This document shows positions 23,198-34,610 of a stretch of 64,000 nt of DNA, piece after piece. The notes beneath the pieces were generated by a model. That model was given only the letters and a program-made list of their open reading frames with translations, was not told the origin of the DNA and made no database searches. The DNA comes from Cymbidium sinense (lineage: Eukaryota; Streptophyta; Magnoliopsida; Asparagales; Orchidaceae). The DNA lies in NCBI GenBank assembly GCA_021442155.1, contig CM038223.1, positions 35,934,983-35,998,982 of the forward strand, read 5' to 3'. Position 1 is the first letter of the stretch. Each line of letters opens with the position of its first letter. The position numbers were made by a program, and so were the translations under genes.

Positions 23198-23690
23198 ATG
23201 GTCTCTTAGATTATTTTTTATTCTATGTGTTCTCAACTAATTTAACCATTAATACTCATAGAGATGTGACTACATTTAGGTGTTTAGGTTGGTACATGCC
23301 TTGATATGAACTTTCAGGGATACATGATGTGTTGGTGGGTACGACTTGAACTCTCATCTATTCATTAGCACTCTCTATGGTTGAGTATGACATCTTCTTC
23401 CTTTCTACATCCTTTGAATCCAAAATCTCTCCTTTGAAAATCACATAAAGGGAAACTTTTCTCTTAGTTTCTTTTATGAGCCATCTTTGAGATTGAGTGA
23501 CACTTGTTATACTTCTCCACATTCACATCATTATTAGTTAATAACAATAGCTCTACCAACATCCTTGAATGTTGGAGACCAAGGACATATTTGAATGGTC
23601 CTTTTTAAGGGCTTAAGTAAGTGTAATTTTTGTTACTATAAGTTTCAAATCCTTCAATTCTAGTTCTTTCCTTTGAAAGTGAGTAAGTTC
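23198..23690. other. Right flank of the CACTA insertion, unassigned
   Basis: Expected to be the remainder of the Tat-like fragment seen at 17600-18109. Its minus strand is moderately open but I could not recognise a gag motif. Confidence 0.4.
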
Positions 23691-24426
23691 CTAAGGGACT
23701 TGCCTTACTTATTGTTTAACATAAGATTACATACATCTTTAGTTTTATTTATCATTTATATATTCAAATCAATATTATATGGTGCTTTAATACATCATTT
23801 TAAGTTGCTTTGAAATTAAGCTTTTAATTTTTTAAAACAAATCAAGCATCTTTTATTGTTTACATTCAACATTCCATACAAATGTTTAAAATTACATTCA
23901 ATATTAAATAAGTAAGAAGTGAACTTTCTGTTATAAATCATTTATCTTAATATTGTTATAGTTGGGTTGTGAGTGCACAATATTTTTAATTTGAGAGTTA
24001 GATATTTATATCTCTTCTCTTTTTTTTCTTGTAGTTTGTTGGGTTGTACCATGTAAGAAAGTATGATGTTGGGATATTGCCTGTGTAGGTAAGTATGGTG
24101 TTGGGTTGTACTTGGTCATGAATGAGAGTATGAGAGATTTGTTGTAATCTCAAATTTTTATTTAGTAAATTTCTAGCTTGGGTTACTAGGCATGGACGTA
24201 GGCCTATTTTTGGAGTTTGGCCAAACCGCATAAAAATCTCTATGTTTTTTTTCTATATTTTTTGCACCTTTATTTTTCATTATTATTGCTCATTATTATT
24301 ATGATTCACTAAAGTATGATCATTTAAGATTAACTTTTTTACAAAGCATTAAAATTTATTTTTTTATTTAAAAATATTAAAAGAAACCTAATTTAGCCTC
24401 CCTCTTGGGTGCCATAGCTTCATAAT
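23690..24426 (+). mobile_element. Sirevirus-like LTR, 3' part
   Basis: Aligns with the reverse complement of 59765-60480 and 58530-59328: the TTATCTTAATATTG..ATAG block, GAGTGCA.AATATTTT..TTGAGAGTTAGA, the repeated TTGGGTTGTAC motifs and AGGCCTATTTTTGG-GTTTGGCC-AACC. It ends with CTCCCTCTTGGGTGCCATAG, the LTR end typical of plant Sireviruses and the inverse of 41800-41830. Together with 15843-17600 it reconstitutes one split LTR. Confidence 0.75.
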
Positions 24427-24939
24427 ATCTCTTCAAAATTGTGAGTCCAATGAAGAATGCCGGCCTTGAAATCTACCACATAGGAGGCAAGAAAACCTGC
24501 TTGAAGTCTAGTAGCGAAAAGCTCACCTTTAGTAGCAAAACACACTAATATACAATGGTGTGTGAACTCCAACTACGAGAATGACCTACAATGATAAATC
24601 GATTGATCTCCAATGGCGAGGACCAGTGTTCTTGCACGAGGGTTCTCGTAGGAGGGAGCACTTTACGGCTTCAAGGGCCACACTACATTGTATTTATTTT
24701 TCACTCAATTTCAGTGAGTTTTAAATACATCATAAATTCTCTTTTGGAATATTTTGAAATACTGTGAAATTTTACATTACTTTGATTTTACATCTTAACC
24801 AAACACATGAACTATAAAATACATGTATTTATATTACTTTTCACTCTAATTACTTCTAAACAAAAGCCCCTTAAGTAAATATCTTTGCTATGACTCAACT
24901 TTTACCTAATAGACTTTATTTTAATCTGATTAATCATGA
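24427..24939. other. Unassigned, locally GC-richer segment
   Basis: 24440-24700 is less AT-rich than its surroundings (CCGGCC, TGGCGAGGACC, TTCTCGTAGG) but has no open frame beyond chance. 24700-24939 is ordinary AT-rich DNA. Confidence 0.4.
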
Positions 24940-25560
24940 GCTATAAGTCTAAATGAGTAATGATATGCAAGCATCGAGTTCTTGTGTGAATCTTAGCTCG
25001 ATGAGTAAAACTTCATATTCAGATTGATTATTTGTCACTTTGAAGTTAAATTTTACTGACTGAATTATGGTGATTCCTGTTGGACTTTTTAACATAATAT
25101 TCACTCTCATCCATTCCTTACTAGCCTGAAGTGTTGTCCACATATAAATTCCATGAAGGCTCTAGGTTGACCTAGATGTTGTGTGAGTCACTAAAATTAA
25201 TATGAAAATTAGAGAGTGATTTCACCTTGATTGCTATCCTTGGTGAGTATGATATGTCAAACTTGTTGAGCTCCATTGACTATTTTAGCAGATTTCCTAA
25301 GTGATCAAATTTAATGAGTACTGGTTTAAGCAGGTTATTAATGATGGCTTGATTCAAATGAGCATGGACATATGGGCAAAGTTTTCATGCTAATAGAATA
25401 AACACGAGTGTTAGTTTGAGTTTTTCCAAGATTGGGTAGTTCAACTCTACACCCCTCAATGACTTACATAGTAGACTCACCATTGTCTTCTGCATTCTTC
25501 TCTGATTAAATTTGAGCTAACCAAGTCTTCTCCAACTCTTAGGTACAATAACAATATCCT
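24940..25560 (-). pseudogene. pol: Tat-like RT end and RNase H (minus strand)
   Basis: Minus-strand reading gives LLKWSMELNKFDISYSPR with IAIKVKSLSNF (about 25200-25310), the RT/RNase H connection typical of Tat elements. VNIMLKSPTG and FKVTNNQSEYEVLLIELRF (24949-25143) follow, matching the RNase H start with its G-x-G region lost and the N-N-x-x-E-Y-E-A block mostly kept. Tat elements carry this second, plant-type RNase H. In this orientation gag should lie to the right, so this is not the same copy as 17600-18109. Confidence 0.75.
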
Positions 25561-25589
25561 GCTCTATTTTGGGTATATCATAAGGAGTA

Positions 25590-26120
25590 AGAAGACTTCA
25601 AGTCTAATGTACGAAGATAACTTATGAGACTTTTATGTATATTTTATTTAATGTGATTTGTGATATATGATGTGTATTATTATGTTTTAATGTATTCTTT
25701 GGGTTGTGATTATAATTATGTAACTTTAATGTATTTATATGTGTAAGTGCCTGTTTGGCGCTTAGGTGCTATAATTCTAGTGCAATGGTGCTAACTTCTA
25801 AAGATTTTTAAGTCCAAGGACAAGAAGACAAAGCCTAGGTGCTGCCTTTTCATGGTGTAGCAGTATTACGGTGCAATGAATTCAATCTTAAGTGCTTTTA
25901 GGTCAATTTACTAATTACTTCAAAGGGATGCACTATGATCTTGAATTGAAAATTTTTTTACTATAACATGAAGTGATTGTTGATGTTTAGTGAAGAATTT
26001 CAATGACGAAATCATTTGTGGTTGGAGTTTGGTGGTTGGCTAAGGAAGAGATGGTTTAGTGTTCCTATTTCCAACACTACTTTGATGAGTAGTATAATAA
26101 CATTTATTTTCTTTCAATTT
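25590..26120 (+). mobile_element. Diverged Reina-like LTR (candidate)
   Basis: Shares with the LTRs at 7069 and 12828 the order TTATGAGACTTTTATGTAT, TGTGTATTATTATG, TGTGTAAGTGC, GGCGCTTAGGTGCTA and a terminal GGAGTTTGGTGG..GAGTAGTA block. No internal region follows; it may be a solo or truncated LTR. Confidence 0.45.
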
Positions 26121-26570
26121 TTTTCAAATCACTATGGTCTTCTGTTCATGTTATTATATCTTCTAAAAATTATAAACTCTAAGTTTATCTCTCAAAACTC
26201 AATTCTATAATCCACTTGCAATAGTTGATTTGGATTCTAGATTTTCTAGGACCTTCTCTCTATTTTTCTTATATTTGGCTGACCAAGTCTCTACTAAATG
26301 TTAACAAATTTTTTAGATCATTAGTCTACTTATTTTCTTATAATATCCTTGTATTAGTTTGGTTATGTTCTTTAATGTTTTCCAGAGTTTAATCCACTTA
26401 AAGATCAATTTAACCTGTAGCTAGAACCTATTTTCTATGTAACCAGTCTAGAGAAAAGTTCTAAATAAATATCAAAACTTCTCTAAACATTGTGAAAGTT
26501 TTCAAATCACATTTTTACTTTTTTATTGTACAATTTTAATTTTATTTCATATGATTTGGTTCTCTAGTGA
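26121..26570. other. AT-rich DNA, nothing recognised
   Basis: No motif, repeat partner or credible frame seen between the LTR-like DNA and the LINE 3' end. Confidence 0.4.
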
Positions 26571-26590
26571 CAACAACAACAACAACAACA
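26571..26590 (-). repeat. (TTG)n tail of the LINE
   Basis: Seen as six or seven ACA/CAA triplets on the plus strand directly before GCCTTAATCTCACTAGG, the conserved RTE 3' end. Confidence 0.9.
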
Positions 26591-26603
26591 AGCCTTAATC
26601 TCA

Positions 26604-28153
26604 CTAGGTGGGGTCGGCTACATGAATCCTTCGTCTCCATTGTGTCCTATTATGTGTCAAATTCTCATTTAATTCAAGTATACTATGATCATTTTTTATA
26701 CATCTTAACCAAGTCTTTTTAGGTCTACCTCTACCTTTCTTAACATAAGGCAAATCTAATGCATCTCTCTCTCCTAAGGTCATCGACTAGACACTTAATG
26801 TGGCCAAACCATCTAAAGCGACTCTCCGTAATCTTATCTACCACTGGAGCTACTCCAACTTTTTCCTGAACATACTCATTTTGCATTCTATCTCTAAGGG
26901 TAAAGCCACTCATCCACTGAGCATCCTCATCTCGTAACACTTAACTTAGTCTTATGTTTCTCTTTTATTGGCCAACATTCGCACCATAAGTCATTGCAGT
27001 CTTACCACCATCTTATAAAATTTTCCTTAAGTTTAAGTGGAACTTTTCTATCACATAATAGAGATGCATTCCTCCACTTCAACCATCCAACTTGAATTCT
27101 ACTAATAACATCTCCATCTATTTCACCATCATTTTGAACAATAGAGCCTAAATATCAATCACTCACTCTTATTAATGACTTGATCACCTAAAGTCACAAC
27201 ACTACTACTAAAACTTCTACAACTAAAATTACACTCCATATATTTAGTTTGTAGATCTACTTAAATGAAAACCTTTAGACTCTAAAGTTGACCTCCATAA
27301 TTCAAGTTTCATGGACTCCTCTCTAGTCTTATCAACAAGAAGAATGTCATCAACAAAAGTATACACCAAGGTACATCTTCTTGTAAATGCCTCATAAGAA
27401 CATCCATAACTAAAGTAAAAAAGATAAGGGCTTAATGTTGATCCTTGATGTAATCCAACTGAAATAGGAAAATATTTTGTCAATCCTCCTTGTGTTTTGA
27501 CACAAGTAACAGCTTTAGTATACATATCCTTAATGGCTTGAATATGACCAATATTAACTTCTTTCTGTTCTAGAACTCTCCAAAGAACATCTCTTGAGAC
27601 TTTATCATAAGCTTTCTCTAAATCAATAAATATCATATGTAGATCCTTCTTATTTTCTCTATGCTTCTCCATCAAATCTCTTAACAAATGTATAGCATCC
27701 ATAGTAGATCTGCATGAAACCAAAAGCGATTGTGAGAAACTTCTATCACATCGTAGCATGCTCAATTACTCTCTCCCATAATTTTAATGTATGGCACATT
27801 AACTTAATTCCTCTATAATTTGCACACTCTTATCCATCACCTTTATTCTTAAATATAGGAACCAACAAACTCTTTCTCCACTCATCTAGCATCTTTTTAG
27901 TCTTTAAAATAACATTAAAAAGATTTGTAAGCCAAGAAATTCCTTGATCACCTAAACATTTCCACACTTCTATTGGAATATTATCCGGTCCTACTGCTTT
28001 TCCACATTTCATTTTCTTTAAAGCTTCACTAATTTCAAATTTACTAATACAATGATAAAAATGAAATTCTCTATTTTTGTTTAGGGTATTAAGGTTGCTA
28101 AAATCAATCGTACTTTCATATCCTTCATTGAAAAGTTTATTAAAATACCTCAT
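26604..28153 (-). pseudogene. RTE reverse transcriptase (broken)
   Basis: Blocks on the minus strand: RYFNKLFNEGYES, then EALKKMKCGKAVGPDNIPIE and LTNLFNVILK (27830-28153); a frame break; then LLVSCRSTMDAIHLLRDLME, MIFIDLEKAYDKVSRDVLW, GLHQGSTLSPYLF and the catalytic FVDDILLVDKTREE (27244-27765); a further break; then MLRDEDAQWMSGFTLRDR, SRFRWFGHI (26740-26940) and GRPKKTWL to RIHVADPT-stop. It would perform target-primed reverse transcription. At least two frameshifts disrupt it. Confidence 0.9.
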
Positions 28154-29453
28154 CCACCTATTTTCAATATCTTTTCTAAGAAAAGCACTTTATTATTTTC
28201 ATCCTTAATACCCCTCACTTGAACTATGTCTTTACTTCTCCTATCTCTTTGGTTGCCTAACTTGTACATACATCTTTTCCCTTCTTTGGTATCTAATCTA
28301 TTGTATAAATCACTAAAAGCTAAATTTTTTGTATCATATATTACTTTCTTAGAATCTCTATAGGATATTTTATATCTTTGCCAATTCTCTGAGTTTTTAC
28401 ATCTAAACCAAGTTTTATAACAATATTTCTTAATTTTTATCTTTTCTTGTACACTCTGACTCCACCACCAACTATTCTTATTAAAAGAAGCTTTTCCTTT
28501 TGATTCGCCAAGCACATCTTTAGCAACTTGCTTAATTTCACTTGATATTTTTTTCCACATAACGTTAGCTTCCTTATGAACATCCCAAACTCTAATTTCT
28601 TGTAGCTTGCTCTTAAAAATATTTTTATTTATGTTTTTTAAGTGTCCCCATCTAATCTTAGGACAATAATTTAGTTTATTTTTTCTCTTGCAACCTTTCA
28701 TCTTAAAATCTAAAACTAATAGTCGATGTTGGGTACTTAAAATTTCACTTGAAATGACCTTACAATCTTTACAATCTAAATGATCTATTTTTCTTATCAA
28801 AAAATAATCAATCTGTGTTTTATTAGATCCATTTTTATAAGTAATAATATGTTCATCTCTTTTCTTAAATAAAGTATTAGCAACTACAAAATCATAAGCT
28901 AAGGAAAAATCTAATATAGTCCTACCTTCTTCATTAGTCACTCCAAATCCATAACCACCATGAATACTTTTAAAATCTTCTACCACTCTACCAACATGTC
29001 CATTTAAATCTCCCACAATAAATATTTTTTTTCAAGAGGTATCTTTTGTATTAATCCCTCTAATTCATTCCAAAATTTTTCTTTTGAGCTTACCTCCAAA
29101 CCTACTTGAGGAGCATAGACACTTATAACATTGATAATCTTAGTATCAACAATAATCTTTAAAGCTATAATTCTATCTCTACATCTATTATATACTTATA
29201 ACATTATCCTTCAAACTTTTATCTATAATCACACCTACACCATTTCTAGTTCAACTTTTACCAGATACCAAAGTTTAAAACCTAAACTATCAATCTCCTT
29301 GGCCTTCTCAACCCATTTAGTTTCTTGAACACATAAAATATTTATCTTTCTATGAACCATAATATCTATTAATTCCATTAATTTTATAAGAGTACCTATA
29401 TTCCAAGATCCTAACCTAATTCTAGTTGCATGGACTAACTTCTTTGCCCGCAT
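28150..29453 (-). pseudogene. RTE apurinic/apyrimidinic endonuclease domain (broken)
   Basis: 29235-29453 reads RIRLGSWNIGTLIKLMEL and INILCVQETKWVEKAKEI, the N-terminal endonuclease blocks including the Q-E-T catalytic Glu. After a frameshift, 28150-29016 reads MGDLNGHVG, GGYGFGVTNEEGRTILDF, ITYKNGSNKTQIDYFLIRK and STQHRLLVLDF, giving the D-x-N and final H of the fold. The 288-residue part is the longest open frame in the window. The enzyme would nick the target DNA. Confidence 0.9.
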
Positions 29454-29734
29454 CCGTCCATAATGTAGAACCCTTGCTTATTTAACCCGGAAGGATGTAG
29501 CTCTAGCACATTTTTCACTGTATTCAAGACATACAACACGTCGCTTCCAGGGGACACCCTAGCATTAACACAATGATTTAAAGGATTCATGTCATGATTA
29601 TTTTGACAAATTTTACGCTGGCTGTCGACTACCTAACGCAACCCTCCACTTTTGCATCCGGACTTGGGACCGGCAATGGTAGTGCTTGGGCGATCAATTT
29701 CCCTTTATAAATCTTAACTCCACTTATAATTAAA

Positions 29735-29835
29735 CTTCGAGTCATATAGCCTTGCTCTCCTATGCATCTTAGAAGAAACCTTAATCCACCAATTAGATCA
29801 CTCCAGTGATTTAAAACTCGTATCAATATTAGTTT
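29735..29835 (+). repeat. LTR-end block similar to 3690-3814
   Basis: CTCTCCTA..AATCCACCAAT..ATCACTCCAGTGAT matches the LTR end at about 3725-3785. A CGTATCAATATT follows where the other copy has GGTATTAAAGC, so the primer site is more degraded. Confidence 0.55.
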
Positions 29836-29839
29836 TGTT

Positions 29840-30996
29840 GGCCAAAGCATGATGGATATAAGGAGGGAACGATCAAGAATGAATTCAATAGGAATGAGTT
29901 CAAATTTGATTTTAAAATTCAAATAAATTAATCTAAGTTTAAATCATGTCAATTCAAATAATGGTGGAAGACTAGGCAAGGAGAGAAATTGGATGTAATG
30001 CAAATCAATTTACTTAGATAATCTTGGAATAATCAAGAGATCAAAAAAGGAATAAATTAATTTTAAATTAAATAAAACAATTTTAATATATTAAATAGGA
30101 GGGACATCCAAGGACTAAATAGGAGATTTTATGAATTAAAGCAATTCAATCATCAAGATAATTAAGAAACAACCAAGAGAATTACAATTTGGGATTAATG
30201 CAAAAAAGGAAATCAAGTAACTCGAATCTAATTCAATTAACATCAAATTAAACTAAGAGGGGCTTGGCCAAAATACTCCCAAAATAGAGAAAATGATTTT
30301 GGAAATAATTCAATGCTTAGTTCAAATTAGAATCTTTAAAATAATTTGAATTTAAAAATATGTAAAAATGGAAATCATTAAAACAATAATTTTATGTGTA
30401 AAATAAAAAAATAACGTGAAAATAAACTTGAGAATTTTGACTGTGGCATGATGACTTATCGAGATTAAATGCAAATATAATATGCGAGAGAAAAAATAAT
30501 TTGGAGGGAAAAAAGGATAATTGTATTATTTAATTGAATAATTTATATCACAAACTTAAATTAAATGAATAATTTAATAAATGAAGTATGAAGATTAATT
30601 AATGTAATATTAATTGAACTCAACTATGTTGAAGATGCAATAGATAAGTGATTAATTAATACAAGATCAAATTATCCAAAAGGATTGTTTCATGATTTTT
30701 GAAAAATAATGCAAAAATAATTTAGCAAACAATATTCCAAAAGATAAAAGAAATGAAATGAAATTAATTTAGTAGTTATTATTAAATTTGTTAACTCTAT
30801 TTGTCATTTTGTGCAATTCCTAAGAAAATTTCCAATGAATTCAAGTCCATGTTGAAATGATTTTCATGAGCTAAGTGATCAAGTTGGGTTTGATAAATTT
30901 TTGAAACATTTAAAAAGAAATAATATTAACTTCTAATCATATGTTTTTTATCATCAAAATTTAAAGAAATGAGTCATGGGGCTCATGGGGTCAATA
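29840..30996 (-). mobile_element. Sirevirus-like LTR fragment (minus)
   Basis: Its high-coordinate end (GGCTCATGGGGTCAATA before 30996, preceded by TTTTATCATCAAAAT) is the diverged inverse of the LTR start at 15843. The body resembles the reverse complement of 15843-17200: runs of AATTAATTTAAAT with GGCCAA and GGGAGAAA blocks. The LTR 3' portion is missing at about 29840. Confidence 0.6.
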
Positions 30997-30999
30997 GGT

Positions 31000-32217
31000 T
31001 TAATGCTTGATTCATAAAGAACTTAACCATAAGTGAATGGGATCAAGTTTAGAATTGCCTTAATGTTGTTGATTTGATTCTATGGATGCTTCCACTAGCT
31101 TTCCTGATCGTCATGAGAAACTTCACTTAAGCTTGTAGTAGTTGAGGTGACCGAATGCTAATTTCACAACCAAGGGTTTGTCAAGCATGGTGCTCGTCAG
31201 AGTTATAGTTGGAAATTGAGTTTGATTTTGATATCGGATGGGAGCTAGAGTTATGAGGAATGCTTTGAGTGCAAAAAATTGAAATCTCAACCACAAGGAG
31301 AAGTTGCTTTTTGCAGACCAAAGTTTTGGTGTCTCCTACATAATGAAGTGTCCCTAGTGGAAGTTCTATATAATAATAGTTAGGGACAAGCTAATGGCAT
31401 GATGCTAGGTCGTTGAGCTCATTTGAGCACTTGATGATAGTTGGAGAGTTTGTTAGAGCTTAGCTACCATTACCACCATGGAAATCCATAGATTTTTGAT
31501 CCAATAGTAATATCCAATAAATTAGGAACTTATGAAGGGTTGAGATTTGCTTGAACCACTTGGATATAGCAAGTAAAAGGCTAATATTGAGTTGACATAG
31601 CTAGAGCATTATTTTGAGTGCATTTTTGGGCTTTTATTTTGGATCAATTTGACATTTGGTGAACCTAAAGGTGTGGATTTCTTATAATGATTAGCTTAGA
31701 GCCTTGGCTAATGATCAGCCTAAATTTGGTTTGAATTAGGTTTCATTTTAAAGTTTAAAATCATTAACAACTTTAATAGTAAAAATGGGTCATGTTCTAT
31801 TTAGCTTGAATTTGAATTCAAATAGTTTTAATTTTGCTTGGATTTCTAGTTTTTGTCCTCGGGATGTGTCTTGCTACAACTAAACATATTTAGATTTGAT
31901 TTGAGTTGATTAAATTCAAGATAAGTTTTATTGGTCATTGTTAAGTTAAATATTTTTAGTGGCTTGGATTAAATTTTTGGGATTCAAAGAGATTTCTTTA
32001 TTGAACCTTAGAGTGGTATTGGTTCACTTTAAATGCTCTTATTAAAATTCAAATCTATTTGGTTCTTAAAATAGCTTAAAGGTCATTTAACCAAAATATA
32101 TTTGACCATGTCCTAAAATGGGTTTACAATATTTCAAACTACTTTTTATGCCTATTACTTTCATTTTTCACAATAGTTGGGTTTAATTAAAACTCTAAAT
32201 GTATCAAAATAGTTCTT
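31000..32217 (+). repeat. T/G-skewed repeat, inverse of the CAA-rich family (part 1)
   Basis: After a locally GC-richer block (31080-31500) the plus strand becomes rich in TTTGG, GGTTT and AATTTGAATT words. This is the mirror of the C/A-skewed region at 42780-44390. I infer an inverted copy of that family. The RTE fragment at 32232 interrupts it. Confidence 0.5.
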
Positions 32218-33095
32218 CATTAAAACCATTACAACAATGACGACAAGCCTTTATCCCACTATGTGGGGTCGGCTACATGAATCCTTCTTCTCCACTGTGT
32301 CTTATTACATGCCAATTTATCATTTATTTCTAATAAATTAAGATCACATTTTATATATCATAACCAAATCTTTTTAGATCTACCTATTCTTTTCTTAACA
32401 TAAGATAAATCTAATACATCTACTCTCCTAACTCGATCATCAGATGGCCGCCACTTTGTGACCAAACCATCTAAGGCAATTCTCTCTAATCTTATCTACC
32501 ATTGGAGCAACTCTAACATTTTTACATATATATTCATTTTACATTTTATCTCTAAGCAACACTTAACTTAATTTTATGCTCAGGTGGATGAGTAATACTT
32601 TTCTATCACACAACAGGTTAGATGCATTCCTCCACTTCAATCATTCAACTTGAATTCTGCTAATAACATCCCCATTTATTTCACCATCATTTTGAACAAT
32701 AGACCCAATATATCTAAAATGTTCACTCTTTTTACTTACTTGATTCCCCAATGTCACAACCCCACCACTAGATCTTTTACAACTAAAATTACACTCCATA
32801 TATTTAGTTTTAGATCTACTTAAATGAAAACATTTAGACTCTAAGGTTAACCTCCATAATTCAAGTTTATCTTGAACTCCCTTCTAGTCTTATCAACAAG
32901 AAGAATTTCAGCAAAAAACATACACTAAGGTACATCCTCTTGTAAATGTCTAGTGAGAACATCCATAACTAAAGCAAAAAAGATATGGGCTTAAAGTCGA
33001 TCCTTGATGTAATCAAACTGAAATAGGAAAATATTTTATCAATCTTTCATCTATTTGAGCACAAGTAATAGCTCTAGTATACATTAAAACCATTA
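32218..33095 (-). mobile_element. 5'-truncated RTE LINE with 14-bp target-site duplication
   Basis: The plus-strand start CAACAATGACGACAAGCC with GTGGGGTCGGCTACATGAAT corresponds to the 3' end of the LINE at 26571. It runs through the RT C-terminal region to TAGCTCTAGTATA at 33081, equivalent to about 27515 of the first copy. It is flanked by perfect 14-bp copies of CATTAAAACCATTA at 32218-32231 and 33082-33095. Insertion proper is 32232-33081. The two LINEs differ by many substitutions. Confidence 0.95.
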
Positions 33096-33560
33096 TTGGC
33101 TTGAAATAATTTGATAAGAGTTTTAAGAGTTTAAATTTCTTGTAAGTATGATTTGTTAATGTCATTAGAAATCAAATTCTTAAAATAAATAGTCAATTTT
33201 ATGTGAGTGGGCTCCATTAAGTCATTTTATGTTGACCTCTTCAAACTTGGTTAACTATGTCTCCTTGACACATCGGGCGAGTCAAGACAATACTAGCTAC
33301 ATCTTGGATAAGTTTTAGGTCAACTTAGGATCATGCTAATCTAAGGGATCCAACAGCCCTAAGGTGACTTTGAATATCTTGGATTTTGATTTTAATTTAG
33401 TTTTTTTAGTTGTTACTCTTGGCTTCAAATATTGTTACAATTGTTTTTAGTACTTTATTTGATAAGTTAGATACTAATTGAATTTATTTAAAACCCAAGG
33501 AAAATTTTATGGATGGATGCATTACTAAGGTAGGCTAGGGCAACATTAAGATTCCACAGG
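33096..33560 (+). repeat. T/G-skewed repeat, part 2
   Basis: Continues the region interrupted by the RTE fragment, since the duplicated target ATTAAAACC joins both sides. No coding signal; from about 33240 the composition becomes more mixed. Confidence 0.45.
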
Positions 33561-34420
33561 CGAGGGACTTCTTTGGCTAGCTTAAGCTTCTTGTGATAAC
33601 CTATAGGTAGTTAGGAAGCCACCTAAAGAAACTAATTAACGAATGCTATTGTAGGAACGAATCATAAGGATTAGACCTAGATTTGGACAAAGTCGCTAAC
33701 CTTACTAAAAAAATGAGGTCAATAGGGATGAAAGGAAATCCATGTTTCAATGTTAGAAGATTATTTGTTAATTTAGGAATGCATATCATAAAGCTATTAA
33801 CATAGATCGTTCTTCTTCAAAATATCTTTAAATAATCATGCCTATTCTAGTGAATAGGAATACAAGTGATCTAAAGGTCATTACATTCTAATTTTAATCC
33901 CAAATATGTAAAAAAAAAGTTCTAATGGTTCCCATGAGAGGACAAAAAAATTAGAACTTCCACCAATAAATGTTCAAATAGCATCAAAAGTTAAAAAAGT
34001 TCTAGTTAAGGTGAAGGACAATTAGTTTTTATTGAAGATGGGAATTATACCCCAAATAGCATCTCAAATAGAAACTTCAGATCTTGAGCTGATAAGAAGG
34101 GATATAATAAATTAGCAATCAACATTGAAGGTGAGGCATTTAAAAATGACATTGACTTCTACATTGACTATCATTTGACCAAAAAAAGTGGAATGTCAAC
34201 ATTGCTAGGCGTCAGCATTAAAGAAATGTCGCCTGCCCATTTCGCATATTCATCTTTATCTATCAAACCTCTTGATGTTCAGATTAGGAAGTCTTCCCAA
34301 TTAAAAATTTATTTTTCAGTTTCTCAGCACGTAGGAGTAATGTTGAAGCACACATTTGTGATAACTAAGGCTTTTCTTTAGAAATTTGGTCAAATGCATC
34401 CTAAAGTTGCTCGAGTCAAG
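33560..34420. other. Unassigned DNA with one short plus-strand frame
   Basis: A 68-codon frame at 34175-34381 (MTKKSGMSTLLGVSIKEM...) has no motif I know. Its composition is less AT-rich than neighbours (GTCGCCTGCCC near 34228). Treat as unassigned. Confidence 0.35.
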
Positions 34421-34429
34421 TGAGCTCTT

Positions 34430-34610
34430 ACAGGTAGCAAATTTTTTTTGGATGTGACTGAAAATATCTTAAGTTGCATTTCGATCTTTAATATTCCTGT
34501 TGGATTTCTCCTTGCTGACTAACTTCAAAAATAAAATGATACTTGACAGAAATGTGCATAATTTCTTTCCTGGATGATTGGACTTTTCGTAATAGCGAAT
34601 CTTGATGTGT
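34430..34610 (-). pseudogene. pol: Ty1/copia RNase H C-terminal fragment
   Basis: The minus strand reads RFAITKSPIIQERN in one frame and KEIMHISVKYHFIFEVSQQG with EIQQEY in the next. They overlap at the place where copia RNase H has I-A-I-x-K-N-P-x-x-H-x-R-x-K-H-I-D-I-x-Y-H-F-I. A one- or two-base frameshift thus separates the halves. No other part of copia pol is recognisable nearby. Confidence 0.65.

Larger units (their letters stand above)
26571..29720 (-). mobile_element. RTE-clade LINE, near full length, minus strand
   Basis: From 29720 downward the element shows a 5' leader with CCGGTCCCAAGTCCGGATGC, an apurinic endonuclease, a reverse transcriptase, a C-terminal RIHVADPT-stop ending at 26604 and a short trinucleotide tail. 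The short 3' untranslated region with a TTG-type tail instead of poly(A) is characteristic of plant RTE elements. Several frameshifts make it inactive. I found no convincing target-site duplication. Confidence 0.9.

Noticed and set aside
22858..23236. Overlapping frames of 74, 116 and 64 codons with Ser-Leu or Arg-Glu runs
   Set aside because: They are produced by reading through the GA microsatellite on both strands within the CACTA subterminal region; no motif outside the run.
23998..24231. 77-codon minus frame ending in PSPDA-like or RPCLVTQA words
   Set aside because: It is antisense to the LTR 3' part, whose match to other LTR copies explains the sequence.
29629..29922. 97-codon minus frame with GKLIAQALPLPVPSPDAK
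   Set aside because: The last third is the conserved RTE 5' leader read by chance, and the rest is LTR-like DNA; no separate protein.
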